Below, one piece after another: positions 10,054 through 21,189 of a stretch of 64,000 nt of DNA. The notes under the pieces are model-generated. The model did not search any database. It was not told the origin of the DNA and was given only the letters and a program-made list of their open reading frames with translations. The translations under genes were made by a program, and so were the position numbers. The stretch covers positions 13,077,291-13,141,290 of the forward strand of contig CAJFCV020000001.1 in assembly GCA_904066235.2 (NCBI GenBank), read 5' to 3'. Source of the DNA: Bursaphelenchus xylophilus. Taxonomy: Eukaryota > Nematoda > Chromadorea > Rhabditida > Aphelenchoididae. Position 1 is the first letter of the stretch. Each line of letters opens with the position of its first letter.

Positions 10054-11624
10054 TCAAGGACTTGAACGGCTTTTGGCCTCCTTTTCGGCGTTCTCCTTGG
10101 CTCGAAGTTCGCCGACTTTGAAGGGAACGTAGGGCTCGACGGCGGCGAAAATGAAGCCTCCGCCGTTTTCTTGGAGCGGATCGATCACTTTGACGGTCTT
10201 TTTCAAATAGTCAACCATGTGAATCTGAAAAAAAAAATTGAAAAAAATCAAAAAAAAAAATTTTTTTGGAAAAAATGGACTTAAAATCGAAAAAAAATAA
10301 AAAAGAATTGGAAAAAGTTCCTTATTTTGGCCACAACAAAAGTAGTCCGCGAACTGCGCCCAAGCTTGTGCACTAAAGTTACGAAAAAACGCTTCGACCT
10401 TGCTGGCACTGAATTCCTATTATATAATATATAGCTCTATAGTTTTAAGGGTACCTACGAAGGCTGTGACGACTCATTTAGTCCCATACGGAGGCAATAA
10501 GTTTAGTTCCGGACATGTTTCATCGTATAAAGTGTAAAATCACAGGCTGCAGACGTTTTTGAAGGGTAAGATGGTACGTAAAAAAGAAGGTACCTCACTA
10601 ACTAAATCCACTGTCCGGGCATTCACACCGATGAACTGAGCGTGCACGCTAAATTTGGGCTAATTCCGACCAGTTTCCGCAAAGTTATAAGTTGTGGCCA
10701 AAATAAGGAACTTTTACCAAAATTTTTTAAAAACCAATTTTTTTTCCAAAATTTTCCTCTCCTTACCTTCTTATCATTACTGTCATAATACGCGTAGAAT
10801 ACAGCGGGTCCTTCGTAGTTTTTGGGGTCCAAACTTTTCGGCTTCTCCTTTTCGTCGTCTTCTGTGAACACGGATCCTTTTCGAATGTAGTAAGTGCCTT
10901 TCATGAAGTTCTCAAAGAAATAATAGCCGGCGGCCGAAGTTCCCGAGCCAGTTTGCGGGCCAGGACCCATGAAAAGGGATGTGTTTAAAGGCATTTCAGA
11001 GGGATCTGGCTCTGAAAATTATGGCTTCAAAAAAATTTTGAAAAAATTATTTTTTTTTTTATTTTTATTTTCATAAAGTGTATGGACATATTAGCATTTT
11101 CACAAAGTGCCTGGACATGTTTTCGCTTTCGCACAGTGCATCTTGAACTTTTGTCGCCAACGCACTGTGGATTTTTGTTTTCGCGCACCGTGCAAACCTC
11201 GAAAAAGCCGACTGCACTGTGCACATTTTCGTTCGATATCTCGGCGGCGCCCGCAAAGCGCGAGCTAAAACTTTCAGGAATTGATATTTAGTCCATGCCC
11301 GACGTGTGTGCAAAATTTAAAGAAAATCTGAGCGTCGCACTTGGGGTACTTCCCTTGTAAGATTTGGGCGTCCACTTTTTTGTGCACCGAAAATCGCAAT
11401 TTGGGAAAAAAACTTCTGAATTCTTAGATGACCACCTTTATATGAGGTGGTCATATAAAGTTATGATGTTTTAAAGTTAAAGGTTAAAATCCGACATTTC
11501 ATATTGAACAACCTGATACCAAAAAATATTTTATCTCAAAAATCCGAAAAAACTTACTTTTAGTTTCTTGGGAAAAACAGCCAATCGCCAGGGCAAAAAT
11601 TAGCAGAGACGTTTCTGAAAGCAT
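10054..11624 (-). CDS. Secreted protein of unknown function (160 aa)
   Basis: Read on the minus strand, exons are 11624-11558, 11011-10767 and 10224-10054. Donors are A|GTAAGT and AAG|GTAAGG, acceptors TTTTCAG, with phases 1 and 0. Not recognised. The product starts with a signal peptide (MLSETSLLIFALAIGCFS, 1-18). The mature part has no cysteine and no membrane span. It has a Gly/Ser/Pro-rich stretch (about 33-44), aromatic-rich segments (GYYFFENFMKGTYYIRKG, then AVFYAYYDSNDKK), a central acidic/basic DDEKEKPK run and a Lys/Glu-rich C-terminus. A small secreted or extracellular protein is the only safe statement. Intron 2 carries a complete 403-bp inverted-repeat element (10313-10715). Intron 1 holds fragments of two dispersed families. 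Signal peptide, clean splice sites and GC-rich exons in AT-rich surroundings support it as real. Confidence 0.75.
10313..10715. mobile_element. Complete miniature inverted-repeat element
   Basis: A perfect 25-bp terminal inverted repeat (AAAAGTTCCTTATTTTGGCC, then ACAAC) bounds 403 bp inside intron 2 of the secreted-protein gene. The interior contains one half of the CATGTTTCATCGTATAA palindrome found in threes elsewhere. No ORF of note. Confidence 0.8.
11060..11365. repeat. Dispersed-element fragments in intron 1 of the secreted-protein gene
   Basis: GCACTGTGC-family sequence (about 11090-11225) abuts an end of the family typified at 20320-20743 (GAGCGTCGCACTTGGGGTAC at about 11332-11351). 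Confidence 0.65.
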
Positions 11625-12115
11625 TTTTTCGATTATTTCAAAAATTTATTTAAAAAAAACTGTTTTTTAATTTATAAAAAATTCGAAAAGTATCCAAAAA
11701 AATCGAACAAAACCGAAGAAATCGCCAAAAATTTCCTCCTCAAACAACAACGTCTAGCCCCGCAAAGTCCAACAGATTACAATGTTTTCGCCCTTTTTGT
11801 CCTCCTTTCTTATCAGCGCAAAAGGAAAACCGAAACGGAACACGTTTGTTTGGGGATCTTCCACTCGGAAACACATAATTTCTGTGGGAAAACTTGTATC
11901 CAGTAATTTCCCAACTGAATCAACAAGAAAAAGAGTCGGTTTTATACGCGTAATAACAAAAAATGGGAAAACGAAATTTTTTTTAGCTTTTTGAGAGAGT
12001 GTGAGTCATAAACAAACAGCCAGAAATAGAAAAAAAGAGTTCTTTTTTTGTTTTTTCTTTATTTCACAATTTATTTTCGTTTGGCTTTCAAAACTTTTTC
12101 GTTGCGGCAGAACTC
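11625..12115. other. Upstream region of the minus-strand secreted-protein gene
   Basis: AT-rich. Presumably holds the promoter of the minus-strand gene. No sharp motif is recognised. Confidence 0.3.
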
Positions 12116-12117
12116 TA

Positions 12118-12410
12118 CCCCTTTTTGAACACTTCCCCATTTTGAAAATTGAAAAAACGAGGTGTGACATGTTATACGATGAAAATTTTTTCAAATTGAA
12201 AAGGATAAGGTGTGACATCTTACACGATGAAAATTTTTTCAAATTGAAAAAAAATGAAGTGTGACATCTTATACGATGAAAAGATATACGATGAAAAGAT
12301 GTCACACCTTATCCTTTTCAATTTGAAAAAAAAATTTCATCGTATAAGATGTCACACCTCATTTTTTCAATTTTCAAAATGAGGGGGAGTGTTCAAAAAG
12401 GGGGAGAGTT
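12118..12410. repeat. Large palindrome built of TATACGATGAAA units
   Basis: Three direct copies of a unit reading GTGTGACAT(G/C)TTA(T/C)ACGATGAAAA + TTTTTTCAAATTGAAAA are followed by inverted copies. The whole forms a fold-back of arms about 130 bp, extended outside by TTTTGAACAC/GTGTTCAAAA. The core word matches the palindrome in the three-hairpin cassettes at 32.3, 39.8, 42.0 and 50.8 kb. Confidence 0.75.
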
Positions 12411-13790
12411 CTGTAGGGGGAAAGTTCAAAAAGGGATAGAGTTCAGATTGGGGGAAAGTTCAGAAAAGGGGTAGAGTTCAGGCTCAACCAAACTTTTTAG
12501 GGAAAAAAATTTTTTTTTTTGAAAAAGCCTTTGTTTCTACAGAAAAAGTCATAAGAAGGCATAGCGACTCCAAATTTTTAGTCTGTCGGGAAAATAGCGG
12601 TCGTCGCACCTTGGGATCGCCCGGGAATCCCAGCGATGATTTTTGAGAACGATTTTTCCCAAGGTTCTTCAAAAATATATGCCTTCTTCTGTTAGAAATT
12701 GACGGACCAACGAATAACGACGCCCTCAAAGCTCGAAAAACGTTGTCTTCGCGGGAATTTTCAAGGAAAAATAAAATTTTTACGCACCAAAAAGATTGGG
12801 GTTTGTGTCAAATTAAAGGGCAAATAAAACGTCCCCAAGCTTCAAAGGGGTTTAAAATTTGACGTAAAGACTATTAACAATCACCATGCAGCAAAAACTG
12901 TCTATAGCAAATAGCTTTAGAGGTTTGAAGAGTCGTTTTTAAGCCAAATGAACCTCCGTAAACACAAAAGCCTACTACAACGATTTTTTTTTATTTTTTG
13001 AACTCTTTCGAGTTTTTATGCAGAAGTTAGACTGTACATAACCTATCTACTGTACCAAAAAAATATAACCTCAAAAAGTTTCCTTCCGCTTTGCAGGTGT
13101 AACCTAGACATTCAACGATCTTTTCGGCCGAGAGGGTACGCGAAAAGCGGAGAGCGGTTGGAAAAAAACGATTTTTTGAAAAATTTGGAGCCAAAAAAGA
13201 ACAAAAAAACTATTTTAAACTTTACGATCACACTTTACCAAAGAATTGCAAGAAAAACATGAGTTTTGATAAACACGCTCCACAGTAAACAACTTTTGGG
13301 AGGGGAAAAAATGAAAAAATGCCCCCATTCGTAAGGCAGTCTTTTTGTTGTCCTAAAATAAGATTTGTGGTTTGCGAAACCGCACAAAAACATGTTCTTT
13401 TCACTCTCGTTTAATAGGGCCTAATACTGCGACTTTTCAAAAGTGCGTAGACTTTCTCCGCATGTGGTGCAATAGGTCAACTCGTCGAAGCAAAAATCAC
13501 CCCAAAATCTGATTCTGATTTCATGGCCATATTTTTATTTACTATCATATAAATATGTAGACAAATGCTGTCTTCCGAAGCTAGCTAACAAGGGAAGTAC
13601 ACCCCAAGTGCGACGTTCAGATTTTGATGAAACTTGGCGCAAATTTTGAAGGTTTTTTTCTAGGATATAAGAGAGAATCCTAGCTCGCGCTTTGCAGAAA
13701 CAGCCGAGATTTTTAAATCGAAAATCAGCCAGAAATTTTTCTTTTCGCCGAGTTTTGGCACGAAAAGTTTCATGCCTAATTGTACTGCTG
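12411..13790. other. Gene-free stretch with repeat fragments
   Basis: Holds a partial CTGTCGGGAAAATA element (about 12582-12660), fragments of the 20320-20743 family (about 13085-13170 and 13580-13700) and AT-rich sequence. No coding signal. Confidence 0.5.
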
Positions 13791-13792
13791 AG

Positions 13793-14581
13793 TAGGGTTC
13801 GGACGGGGTATATTGGGTATATACACGGAGTATATTCCCAAATACCCGAGAGGCCGGGAATTTTCGGGTATATATTTATGGGTATTAAAGTACTTTTGCA
13901 TTCAAAAAATGTAAAAAAAGTCGAGTTTTGTCATAAAAAATCAATAAATGTAGACATTTTGTCATAATTTGTTTTTTGCCTTTCAAAACTTACTTGGCTG
14001 GAATAGGAAAATAAACGGAAAAAAAGCAAAATCTGACTGCCAAATATTGGATTGCTAAATTTTTTGACTAGTTAAAGTACTATCAGTCTGGCCGAAAAAG
14101 AACCGGCCCCCCTCGCGCATCGAAATCGCAACCTCGAAATTGAATGTTTTCGCGATGCATCGCAAAAGTGCGCGCGACTTCGAAGAATCGCTGAATTTTT
14201 CGGATTGCACAGTGCGAAACAGCAGAAAAAGGGCATTTGCACTGTGCAAACGCACGTTTATCGCTGGCGATGCGTTGTTTTTGCTCTTTTTTTCGGCGAC
14301 GCCCTCCAAATTTCTCCGCGATGCAAATTGGGGTTTGGAGTGAGTGCGACGGAAGGGTTCGGGGAGGCCGGTTCTTTTTCGGCCAGACTGATAGTTTTAT
14401 TTGTTGTATTATAGTTGGAAAAATAAAGAATATCACTCCAAACATGATTCGGGTTAATGAATAACATGCCACTTATTCATTAACGACTTCATATTGGTAC
14501 TATATTGGACTAATTCAGGCTAACTTTATAAATACCCGAATATACCCGCGTGGTGAATATACCCAAATTTTCCGAACCCTA
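13793..14581. mobile_element. Nested inverted-repeat elements (three levels)
   Basis: The outer element has termini GGGTTCGGA.../...TCCGAACCC flanked by TA, with subterminal GGGTATAT repeats. Inside it, about 14080-14396, is a second element with a ~27-bp inverted repeat starting ATCAGTCTGGCCGAAAAAGA. Inside that is a hairpin of GCACAGTGC words (about 14207-14245). Each element is flanked by its host's sequence, which gives an order of insertion. No transposase. Confidence 0.7.
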
Positions 14582-16318
14582 CTATCATGTAGATATATAA
14601 ATGCTATGTTTCGAAGCTAGCTAGGAACAAAAATGTCTCAAGAAAACCAATTGTGTCTTGGCTTTGTGTTCTATTTTCATTGGCAAGCCGAATTTTCGCT
14701 TCGGGATCCATGTCTTCAATGCCTTGGTTGCACAAAGCTTTGATTCAATCTTATATCGTCAAAAATCCTCAAAACTCTCGACTTACCAACACGCATTCTC
14801 CTCGATCGATTCGACCTTCCTTCCCTGATCGAATATAAACAAACGCCTTCCGACCGACGTTGACAATCGCTTCAACCTAGAAACCACAATTAATATACGG
14901 GCGATGGAATCAAATGAAACGGTTCAAAGTTTCGTTTAAATACGCTGACTCAGAAAGTAAGAACGCGAATTATAAAAGTAATTATCGCATAAGCCCCGAG
15001 AATTCGTGACAAGCGATTGTGTTCGTATAAAAAAAGAAGACGGACGATGGCTTCCGAAACTAATAAATAATCAAGTGGGGGCAAAGTCATGTCAACAAAC
15101 GCAAATTATAAGTTTGATCAAACGTGGGAGAAAAGACTTGCAAGGTGAGTATCCGTCTGTCGGGAAAATAATAAGCACTCTGTCGCAGGATGATACAAAA
15201 TTTTCCATTGCCGGTGAGATAACCGACAGAAAGTGGAATAAATTTACTGCTGAAGTAGCAAGAGCCACACACAAATTTTCTTCTATTTGGGTCATGACCA
15301 GCGAAGTTCACATATTTTAGCTTCTAAAAATTTGACGTCCTACTTTGCAGAGCCCAGATATTCCGCGTCCCGACTTTTCGGGCCGATGACAGTTCGAGTC
15401 AATTGCAAAACCGATCGAGACAACGCGCAGGGCAGGTGGATACCCAAAAAAGGATTGTAGGTAGTGCCTAAGAAGCTTGACAGAACCGTTGGCGGACGCT
15501 TGGCGATGTCTCAGCGGGGACTTGTAGAAAGCTTATGGTACTTTAATATTACAAACTCTTTTCCTAATTTGATCTATTACTCATCGTATTTTCTTTGATC
15601 CTAAGCAACTGTAACATCGAAAAGGCCAAAGCTTGCTCCAAAAACGAAGAGGATTTGTGTAGGTTTTATTAGAGTACTATGTGAAAAATGCCTCCAAATA
15701 GGTGATAAACTCCCAGAAGAACCTGGGAAAACTTATTTATTCTATAAATTAAGCCTTCTCATTGCCTGCTTTATGCGCACAACGACATAACAAGGCATCC
15801 CAAGACACTTTTCAACCAACCTGTCGCTGACCCAAGAAGTCGTAGCGCCGTGACTTTCCTTATTCTCTGAATTACATTCTACAGCGCTTGTAACTTGAAC
15901 GCAACAGCTTCCAAAGAAAAAATCTCTCGAATTCACAGTAGCCCATATTTTTTAAGCCTTTATAGGGCCAAGAACATGAATAAACTCCCCATTTGCCTTA
16001 TAAAATCAAAAGAATATATAAATATAAAACGGAACCGCCTGAGAAGGCAATTATGAATGTATTATATTAGATCATAGAACCTGCAAAGTTTATGAGTCTT
16101 CGATTTCAAAAGGAAAGATTGAAGGTTCTGATTCAATGTGAAAATTTTTTATTATGCATGTTAAAAACCTTCCATTAACTTACAGTCGGAAGTGCATACG
16201 AGGCCTGGCAAAGCCGTTGGATGGTCGACGGCGAAGGCTCGGCCGAGACTTGGCGAAAACTTGCAAAATGTTCACTTCTCCTAAGCAATCCTAGCGCCCG
16301 ATAAATCTTATTTTATTA
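14582..16318. other. Gene-free stretch, unassigned
   Basis: Mostly unique AT-rich DNA. An open stretch at about 15006-15141 ends at a donor-like CAAG|GTGAGTATCC directly abutting a half CTGTCGGGAAAATA element; I could not connect it to any exon. About 15440-15540 and 16190-16265 match, in reverse, the GGCGAAGGCTCGGC family at 8.35 kb. Confidence 0.4.
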
Positions 16319-16879
16319 GTTGGATGGATAATTATCCGGCGGTTTTATTGGCGCGTTTTTTGTTAGTTAAAATTTGCGTTTTGTTAATTTTTTTTTATTA
16401 AAATAATCTTCTCTATTTAGTTAATAAAATCCGTATCGAAAACCATGCTGATATTCGCCATATTATGCTCTACCACTTCGAGAAAGGTTGGCAGTCAGCA
16501 CAGTCATTTCGCGATCTCAACAAACTTTACGGCGAAGGACCAAAAAAGACACGATTTCCCAGTGGATGATTCCGCTTCTGTCCCACCACACACACTATAT
16601 AGGCTTCTTACAGTGGGCGTATTTTGGTATTCCTTTGGGCGAAACACCTGGCGATTTTTTTTTCTTCGCCGAAAAGTTCGTTGAGATCGCGAAATGACTG
16701 TGCTGACTTCCAACCTTTCTCGAAGTGGTAGAGCGTCATATGGCGGATATGAGTATGATTTTCGGCACGCATTTTATTAACTAAATAGGGGAGATTATTT
16801 TTATGAAAAAAAGTTAACAAAACGTGAATTTTAACTAACAAAAAACACGCCAAAAACGCCGGATAATTATCCATCCACC
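16319..16879. mobile_element. Fold-back mariner-derived element with two transposase N-terminal fragments
   Basis: 561 bp flanked by TA on both sides, with long inverted arms beginning GTTGGATGGATAATTATCCG (one mismatch between ends). Each arm, read inward, encodes the same N-terminal part of a mariner transposase. The left arm (+, about 16445-16560) reads HADIRHIMLYHFEKGW then QSAQSFRDLNKLYGEG. The right arm (-, about 16775-16640) reads HIRHMTLYHFEKGW then KSAQSFRDLNELFGEE. This matches the first DNA-binding helix-turn-helix of the mariner family. Both fragments run out before any catalytic region, so the element cannot encode an active transposase. It looks like two 5' ends of one mariner joined in inverted orientation. 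Confidence 0.8.
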
Positions 16880-17950
16880 TAATACTTCTACTAACGAATC
16901 GAGATTGTGCTCATTATTTTTCCGACAGACAAAAAATGTGAAAAAACGAGATTTTGATAAGAAGCCTTTCTTCTTTAAGGTGCCATTGTCTTTGCAGATT
17001 TCATCAGCTTTTCCAACTCCATGACATTCCATTGTCATGTCGCTAATGGACCACACGCCCCCGACCATTCGATCCCCCTCGCCGCGACTTCCTTGTTATC
17101 ACTTTCTCTTCTCCCCCAATCCTATGTAAATAACTGACCTCCAAGGACGAATGGGGCTCGAGGGTCACTCAAGAGCTCTTCGCGCTGAACGCTCACTTGG
17201 GGAGGAGGCATGATCTCATCGGAGACAAAACAAAGTGCAGAATGCTCTTGAAGGCGTTGCATGTTGCTCAACAGTTCACAGGGTCATTTACAATTTTAGT
17301 TGACAGAACTTGATCTTAATTATATTTTAAGAAAGGATATCGTTGTACGGCCTGACATTGATTGCTGGGAGGTCTGAAATCTTCCTAATCTTCCGTTATA
17401 GACATGTTGGCTTAAATGGAAGTCGTTGTGGATAAAATTCACTGTGTAAAATCTTATTTTGTAGTCTTATTTCGAGGCTGAAGATACGGCGATTCTATTT
17501 TGCTGGTCATATAATTGCTGGTCTTCGTGCAAAACACAAGCTATAGAACCTTCATTCACAAAGTTCACTCTAAAGTAATGCCAACCATAGTCAAGTTCTG
17601 ACTAATTTTTTAGTATCCTGGAGAGCCTTGAAAAATCATTTACCCAAAAAAGATTGCCGAAAAACAAAGTTCAACGAGGACGAAAACGTCATTGGAAATC
17701 ATGAAAATGATTAAAAAACCTATATATGATGACTTGGACAAAACACAAGTTTCAAGGCCATAGAAACTTTGTACGTCGAACCTTGGCTCGGCATAACTTG
17801 AAAGAAAATTTAAAAAAAAACCCCCCGATGTTGCAAACAAATTATTAACGCAAGAAAATGACGGCTCTGTGGATCAAAGTAAAAAATTTTTTTTTTTTTT
17901 TTCCCATTTTATCTTATACTATTGCCAAAAAAACCGTCCAGATATAAAAA
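16880..17950. other. Gene-free stretch
   Basis: Begins with a CTGTCGGG-family half element (about 16905-16930). About 17000-17280 is relatively GC-rich and unique but has no supported frame. The remainder is AT-rich. Confidence 0.4.
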
Positions 17951-17951
17951 G

Positions 17952-18192
17952 GGGACCTGATCCAGTGGCAAAAACGTACCATTTTGCATCCGGGATGTAT
18001 TAAAAAATGTGGCAAAATACCTCCATCTCCAAGTGAAAAAACTCCGATTTTAAAAGCGCGCCCGCTCTTTTTGTGATGACCCTTCAAAACGATGTTTTTT
18101 CACTTAGAGAAGGAAGCATTTTGCCACATTTTTTGATACTTCCCGGATGCAAAATGGTACGTTTTTGCAACCGGATCAGATCTGTCACTATA
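17952..18192. mobile_element. Palindromic element, TTTTGCATCCGGG family, copy 1
   Basis: Inverted arms contain CCTGATCCAGTGGCAAAAAC, GTACCATTTTGCATCCGGGA and TGTGGCAAAAT, with a short non-palindromic centre. A second copy is inside MED12 intron 12 (54538-54765) and a half copy is at 31040-31105. Confidence 0.8.
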
Positions 18193-18399
18193 CCAAAAAT
18201 TGAAAATTCTTTTTTATTCAACTAAAAAAATTCTGTTTTCAATACAAAAAAATAAATTTTTTTCGTCGAAAAAACACCTATACTCATCTAAAGTAATATA
18301 AAAATTGTAGCTGTGGAGCCGGCACAAAAATTGTGGGCTTTTCCCGGCCTCGGATCCTTTCAAATTGGCTCGGTCCGGCCCCAAATCCATGCCTACCCT

Positions 18400-18620
18400 T
18401 TAGAGAGGCCTTTCTACCCTTAGGTTCTCTGATTTCGCGCGCTATCCCGGGCCGGAAATCACCATGGATCCATGAAGAGAGGGCGTGAGAAGCAGAGAGT
18501 GCGCGACCTTTCTTCCCCCCGATTCTCTCTTCCTTTCTCTGGTCCCCTCAGGGCGACCGATCGGCGGGGAGGAGGAGGTGGGTCGAGACTCTCGCCAGAT
18601 GAGAACATTACCGCGAAAAC
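18400..18620. promoter_or_regulatory. GC-rich island, unassigned
   Basis: About 220 bp of GC-rich, pyrimidine-tract-containing unique DNA in AT-rich surroundings. No ORF or splice sites tie it to a gene. It could be a regulatory island or an untranslated exon. Confidence 0.3.
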
Positions 18621-18851
18621 GCAGCGCAATCTATTGTAATGCGTTTTTATTTATTCGTAATTAATTGCCGGAAGCGGTTGTTTGTTTTTGTGCGCCGACT
18701 ACTTTTGTAAATTGTAAGGGTGGGGCCTTTTGTTGGGGGGAATTTTGGAAGGGTTGTTGTTGATGGTGTAGCGAGGAAATTGCTTTAAAAAATATTAAGA
18801 TTGGAGGTGCAGAATGAGGGGTTTTAATTTTTGAGGGAATTTGGAACGAAT

Positions 18852-18998
18852 TACAGTCCGTCGGGAAAATAATGAGCAATTTGCAGCATCAAAAATCGGC
18901 GCCAAGAAAATGAAAAGATCAATTTGCTTTTTATTTCAGCGACGCGATTGGCGCAGCGAAATTGCGCACATTACATACATATTTTCCCAACAGAGTGC
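18852..18998. repeat. CTGTCGGGAAAATAATGAGCA-family element (diverged)
   Basis: Left end CAGTCCGTCGGGAAAATAAT, right end ATTTTCCCAACAGAG; the interior matches the 8066-8207 copy. Confidence 0.65.
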
Positions 18999-19135
18999 CG
19001 CATGCGCGACGCACAGATTTTAAAGAAACTATTTTAGCACAATTTTAGACTAATCTTCTCGAACATATACTATACTAGAAATGGCTCTGGTTCTTCGAAA
19101 ACTACCGAGATTTTTTAGTCGGAAGTTGACAAAAA

Positions 19136-19615
19136 TTAGGCTTTTTTTCGTGCAATAGGCTTTTTTTGGGCCGTCGCTCGTACACTGCTTTTTCTCGCAC
19201 AGTGCAAGCGCGAAAAATCACTCCAGCGGCTGTACGAACGGATTAGGGTCGGTCTGTTGGGAAAATAATGTGGTTTCCTTGCACCTTGTCGCCCATCATC
19301 GCTTTGCGACGGCCAGTGGTGAGCGACTGAGACGGAGCAAGTCATTTTTGCGGCAAATCCACATTACTTTCCCGACAACTTGTCATCAGTCTGTCGGGAA
19401 AATAATGTGGTTTCTTGGGCTTTGAAATCGCCCAGTATCGATTTGCGACAGCTAGCTAGGGATTCGAATTTGACAAATCCACAATATTTTCCCGACAGAC
19501 CAATATCAGTCTGTCGGGAAAATAATGTGGTTTTTTGCGCTTTGAAATCGCCTAGTATCGATTTGCAAGGGATTCGACAAATCCACATTATTTTCCCGAC
19601 AGACTGACAAATTGT
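19136..19615. repeat. GCACTGTGC hairpin fragment plus three CTGTCGGGAAAATA elements
   Basis: About 19136-19235 is a GCACTGTGC-family half. Three adjacent 'AATGTGG' subfamily elements follow at about 19252-19385, 19386-19503 and 19505-19612. The last two are near duplicates of each other, one carrying a short internal deletion. Confidence 0.75.
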
Positions 19616-19619
19616 CTGT

Positions 19620-20120
19620 AGCGACTGTACGAACCGATTAGTAGCAAACAGTTTTTTTTTCAGTTTCCTCAAAATCTGCAGCCGCTTCCTCCCTTGAATT
19701 ATCATCTTTGTCACGTTAAAATCCCCTGATTTTGGCCCGCCGCGAATTAACGAAAGGATGTGTCGTTGTGCACGCCCCGTAATCTGCTTTCGAATTTCAT
19801 CCGCTGTTTTGCCACACCGTGGGCATAATGGGGGCCGCCGAATTAGGGTAAAACAATCAGTGGCTACAGTTTCGTGTTTTTTTTGTTTTTCCACTCCCCA
19901 ACTCCCGAATATTCGATTCCAATTCAACTCTTCGTCTCCACAGTTCGTTCGCTCGGAATTATAACTTCTTGGAGGGTCGGGAGAAGGTAATTTCCCCATA
20001 AAAATCCGAGAAAGGGCGGCTGCAGGCAGCGTCTTGTGTTGTTGTAGTCTTAGAATTGAGAAGGCGAAGTCGTGGGGCTTGGAATTTTGATCAAAATTTG
20101 GCGCAAATTTACGGAAGGAG
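19620..20120. other. Unique moderately GC-rich block, possible exon or regulatory DNA
   Basis: The minus strand is open for about 127 codons (from 19999 towards 19620) and includes a CPRCGK dipeptide pair. The frame then runs into the adjacent miniature element, and I see no donor at the boundary. I do not call a gene. Confidence 0.2.
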
Positions 20121-20122
20121 TA

Positions 20123-20317
20123 CTAGTCCTTCCGTAAAGTCGCTGGAATGTTTTCGGCGACATGCACTCCGCGAAAACGAAAGTTCACTTTGCACTGTGC
20201 AATTTTTGGCTTTTTTGCACTGTGCAATAAGCTTTTTCGAGCTGTCGCTCGCACCCTGAGTTTTCTTGCACAGTGCGCGTCGCCGAAATCATTCCAGCGA
20301 CTTTACGGAAGGACTAG
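20123..20317. mobile_element. Complete GCACTGTGC-family element
   Basis: Inverted arms CTAGTCCTTCCGTAAAGTCG...CGACTTTACGGAAGGACTAG are flanked by TA. The interior has four GCACTGTGC-type words and the GACAGC/CAATAAGC words. The right-hand TA (20318-20319) is also the left-hand TA of the next element. This is the best-preserved copy of the family and defines its ends. Confidence 0.85.
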
Positions 20318-20319
20318 TA

Positions 20320-20743
20320 CCCCAAGTGCGACGCTCAGATTTTCCTTAAATTTGGCACACACTTTGGGCATAGGCTAAATATCAATTCCTGAAAGTTTTA
20401 GCTCGCGCTTTGCAAGCGCCCCCGAGATATCAACAATCTTTGCCGCCGGGACAGTACACTAAACGTGGATAGCGGTCAGAGAGAAAAACACTTTTTGGCC
20501 ATAACTTGGCTAGTTTTGAGCGGAAAAAATTGATTTTATGCCAAGACATTACGTTCTATGATAGAAATAGGCATGAAACTTTTCGTGCCGAAATTCGGCA
20601 AAAAGTCTTAAACTTTCGCCAACTTTCGAGCTAAAATCTTGGTTTTTTTGCAAAGCACGAACTAGGATTCCCGCATATATTTTTGAAAGACATATTCTAA
20701 ACCTGTGCCAATTTTCATCAAAATCTGAGCGTCGCACTTGTGG
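20320..20743. mobile_element. Complete 424-bp TA-flanked element, type copy of the window's commonest family
   Basis: Termini CCCCAAGTGCGACGCTCAGA/TCTGAGCGTCGCACTTGTGG are flanked by TA on both sides. The interior includes AAAGTTTTAGCTCGCGCTTT and GCGGTCAGAG. Partial copies lie at about 4480-4640, 5770-6095, 6515-6800, 11230-11360, 13085-13170, 13580-13700, 21190-21600, 22030-22400, 26640-26960, 27580-27910, 28480-28640, 29000-29130, 31200-31450, 33440-33680, 34560-34690 and 43855-43990, in both orientations. These copies explain many similar short ORFs. No transposase is encoded. Confidence 0.8.
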
Positions 20744-20783
20744 TATAATAATTCCCCTGTTAGTTCAATACATATGAGACTGT

Positions 20784-21165
20784 CAGTCTGTCGGGAAAAT
20801 AACGGCGGGTCGTCGCAGCAAAATGTCTCGCCTCGCCGCTATCGCACACCAAATCCCAAGCCGCGGCTTGCAGCCGCAGAGCGATGATGAGCGACAGCGA
20901 CTGCAGCTGGAGATTTGGTGCGCGATAGCGGTGAGGCGAGACGTTTTGATGCGATGATCCGCCGTTATTTTCCCGACAGAGTGATAGTGTTTCCGGAAAG
21001 TCGCCGCTCTGAAATCGGTGACATGCCCTGTTGGAGAACAAAAGTTAACTTTGCACTTGCAATTTCTTACCTTTTGCACCATGCAATAGGCTTTTTTCGG
21101 CCTTTGCTCGCACCCTGACTTTTTTCGCACAGCGCAAGCGCCAAAAATCAGTCCGGCGACTTTCC
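20784..21165. repeat. CTGTCGGGAAAATA element followed by a GCACTGTGC-family element
   Basis: 20784-20987 is the AACGGCGGRTCGTCGC subfamily, also at 3445-3604. It contains an internal inverted duplication about CGCACACCAAATC...GATTTGGTGCGCGAT. About 20990-21165 is a diverged GCACTGTGC-family hairpin. Confidence 0.7.
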
Positions 21166-21189
21166 GGAGGTTAGTAGGCCACATATCAG

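Noticed and set aside
19364..19999. 211-codon minus-strand ORF with a CPRCGK motif
   Set aside because: Its C-terminal third is translation of palindromic miniature elements and there is no donor before them; the unique part alone shows no recognisable domain.
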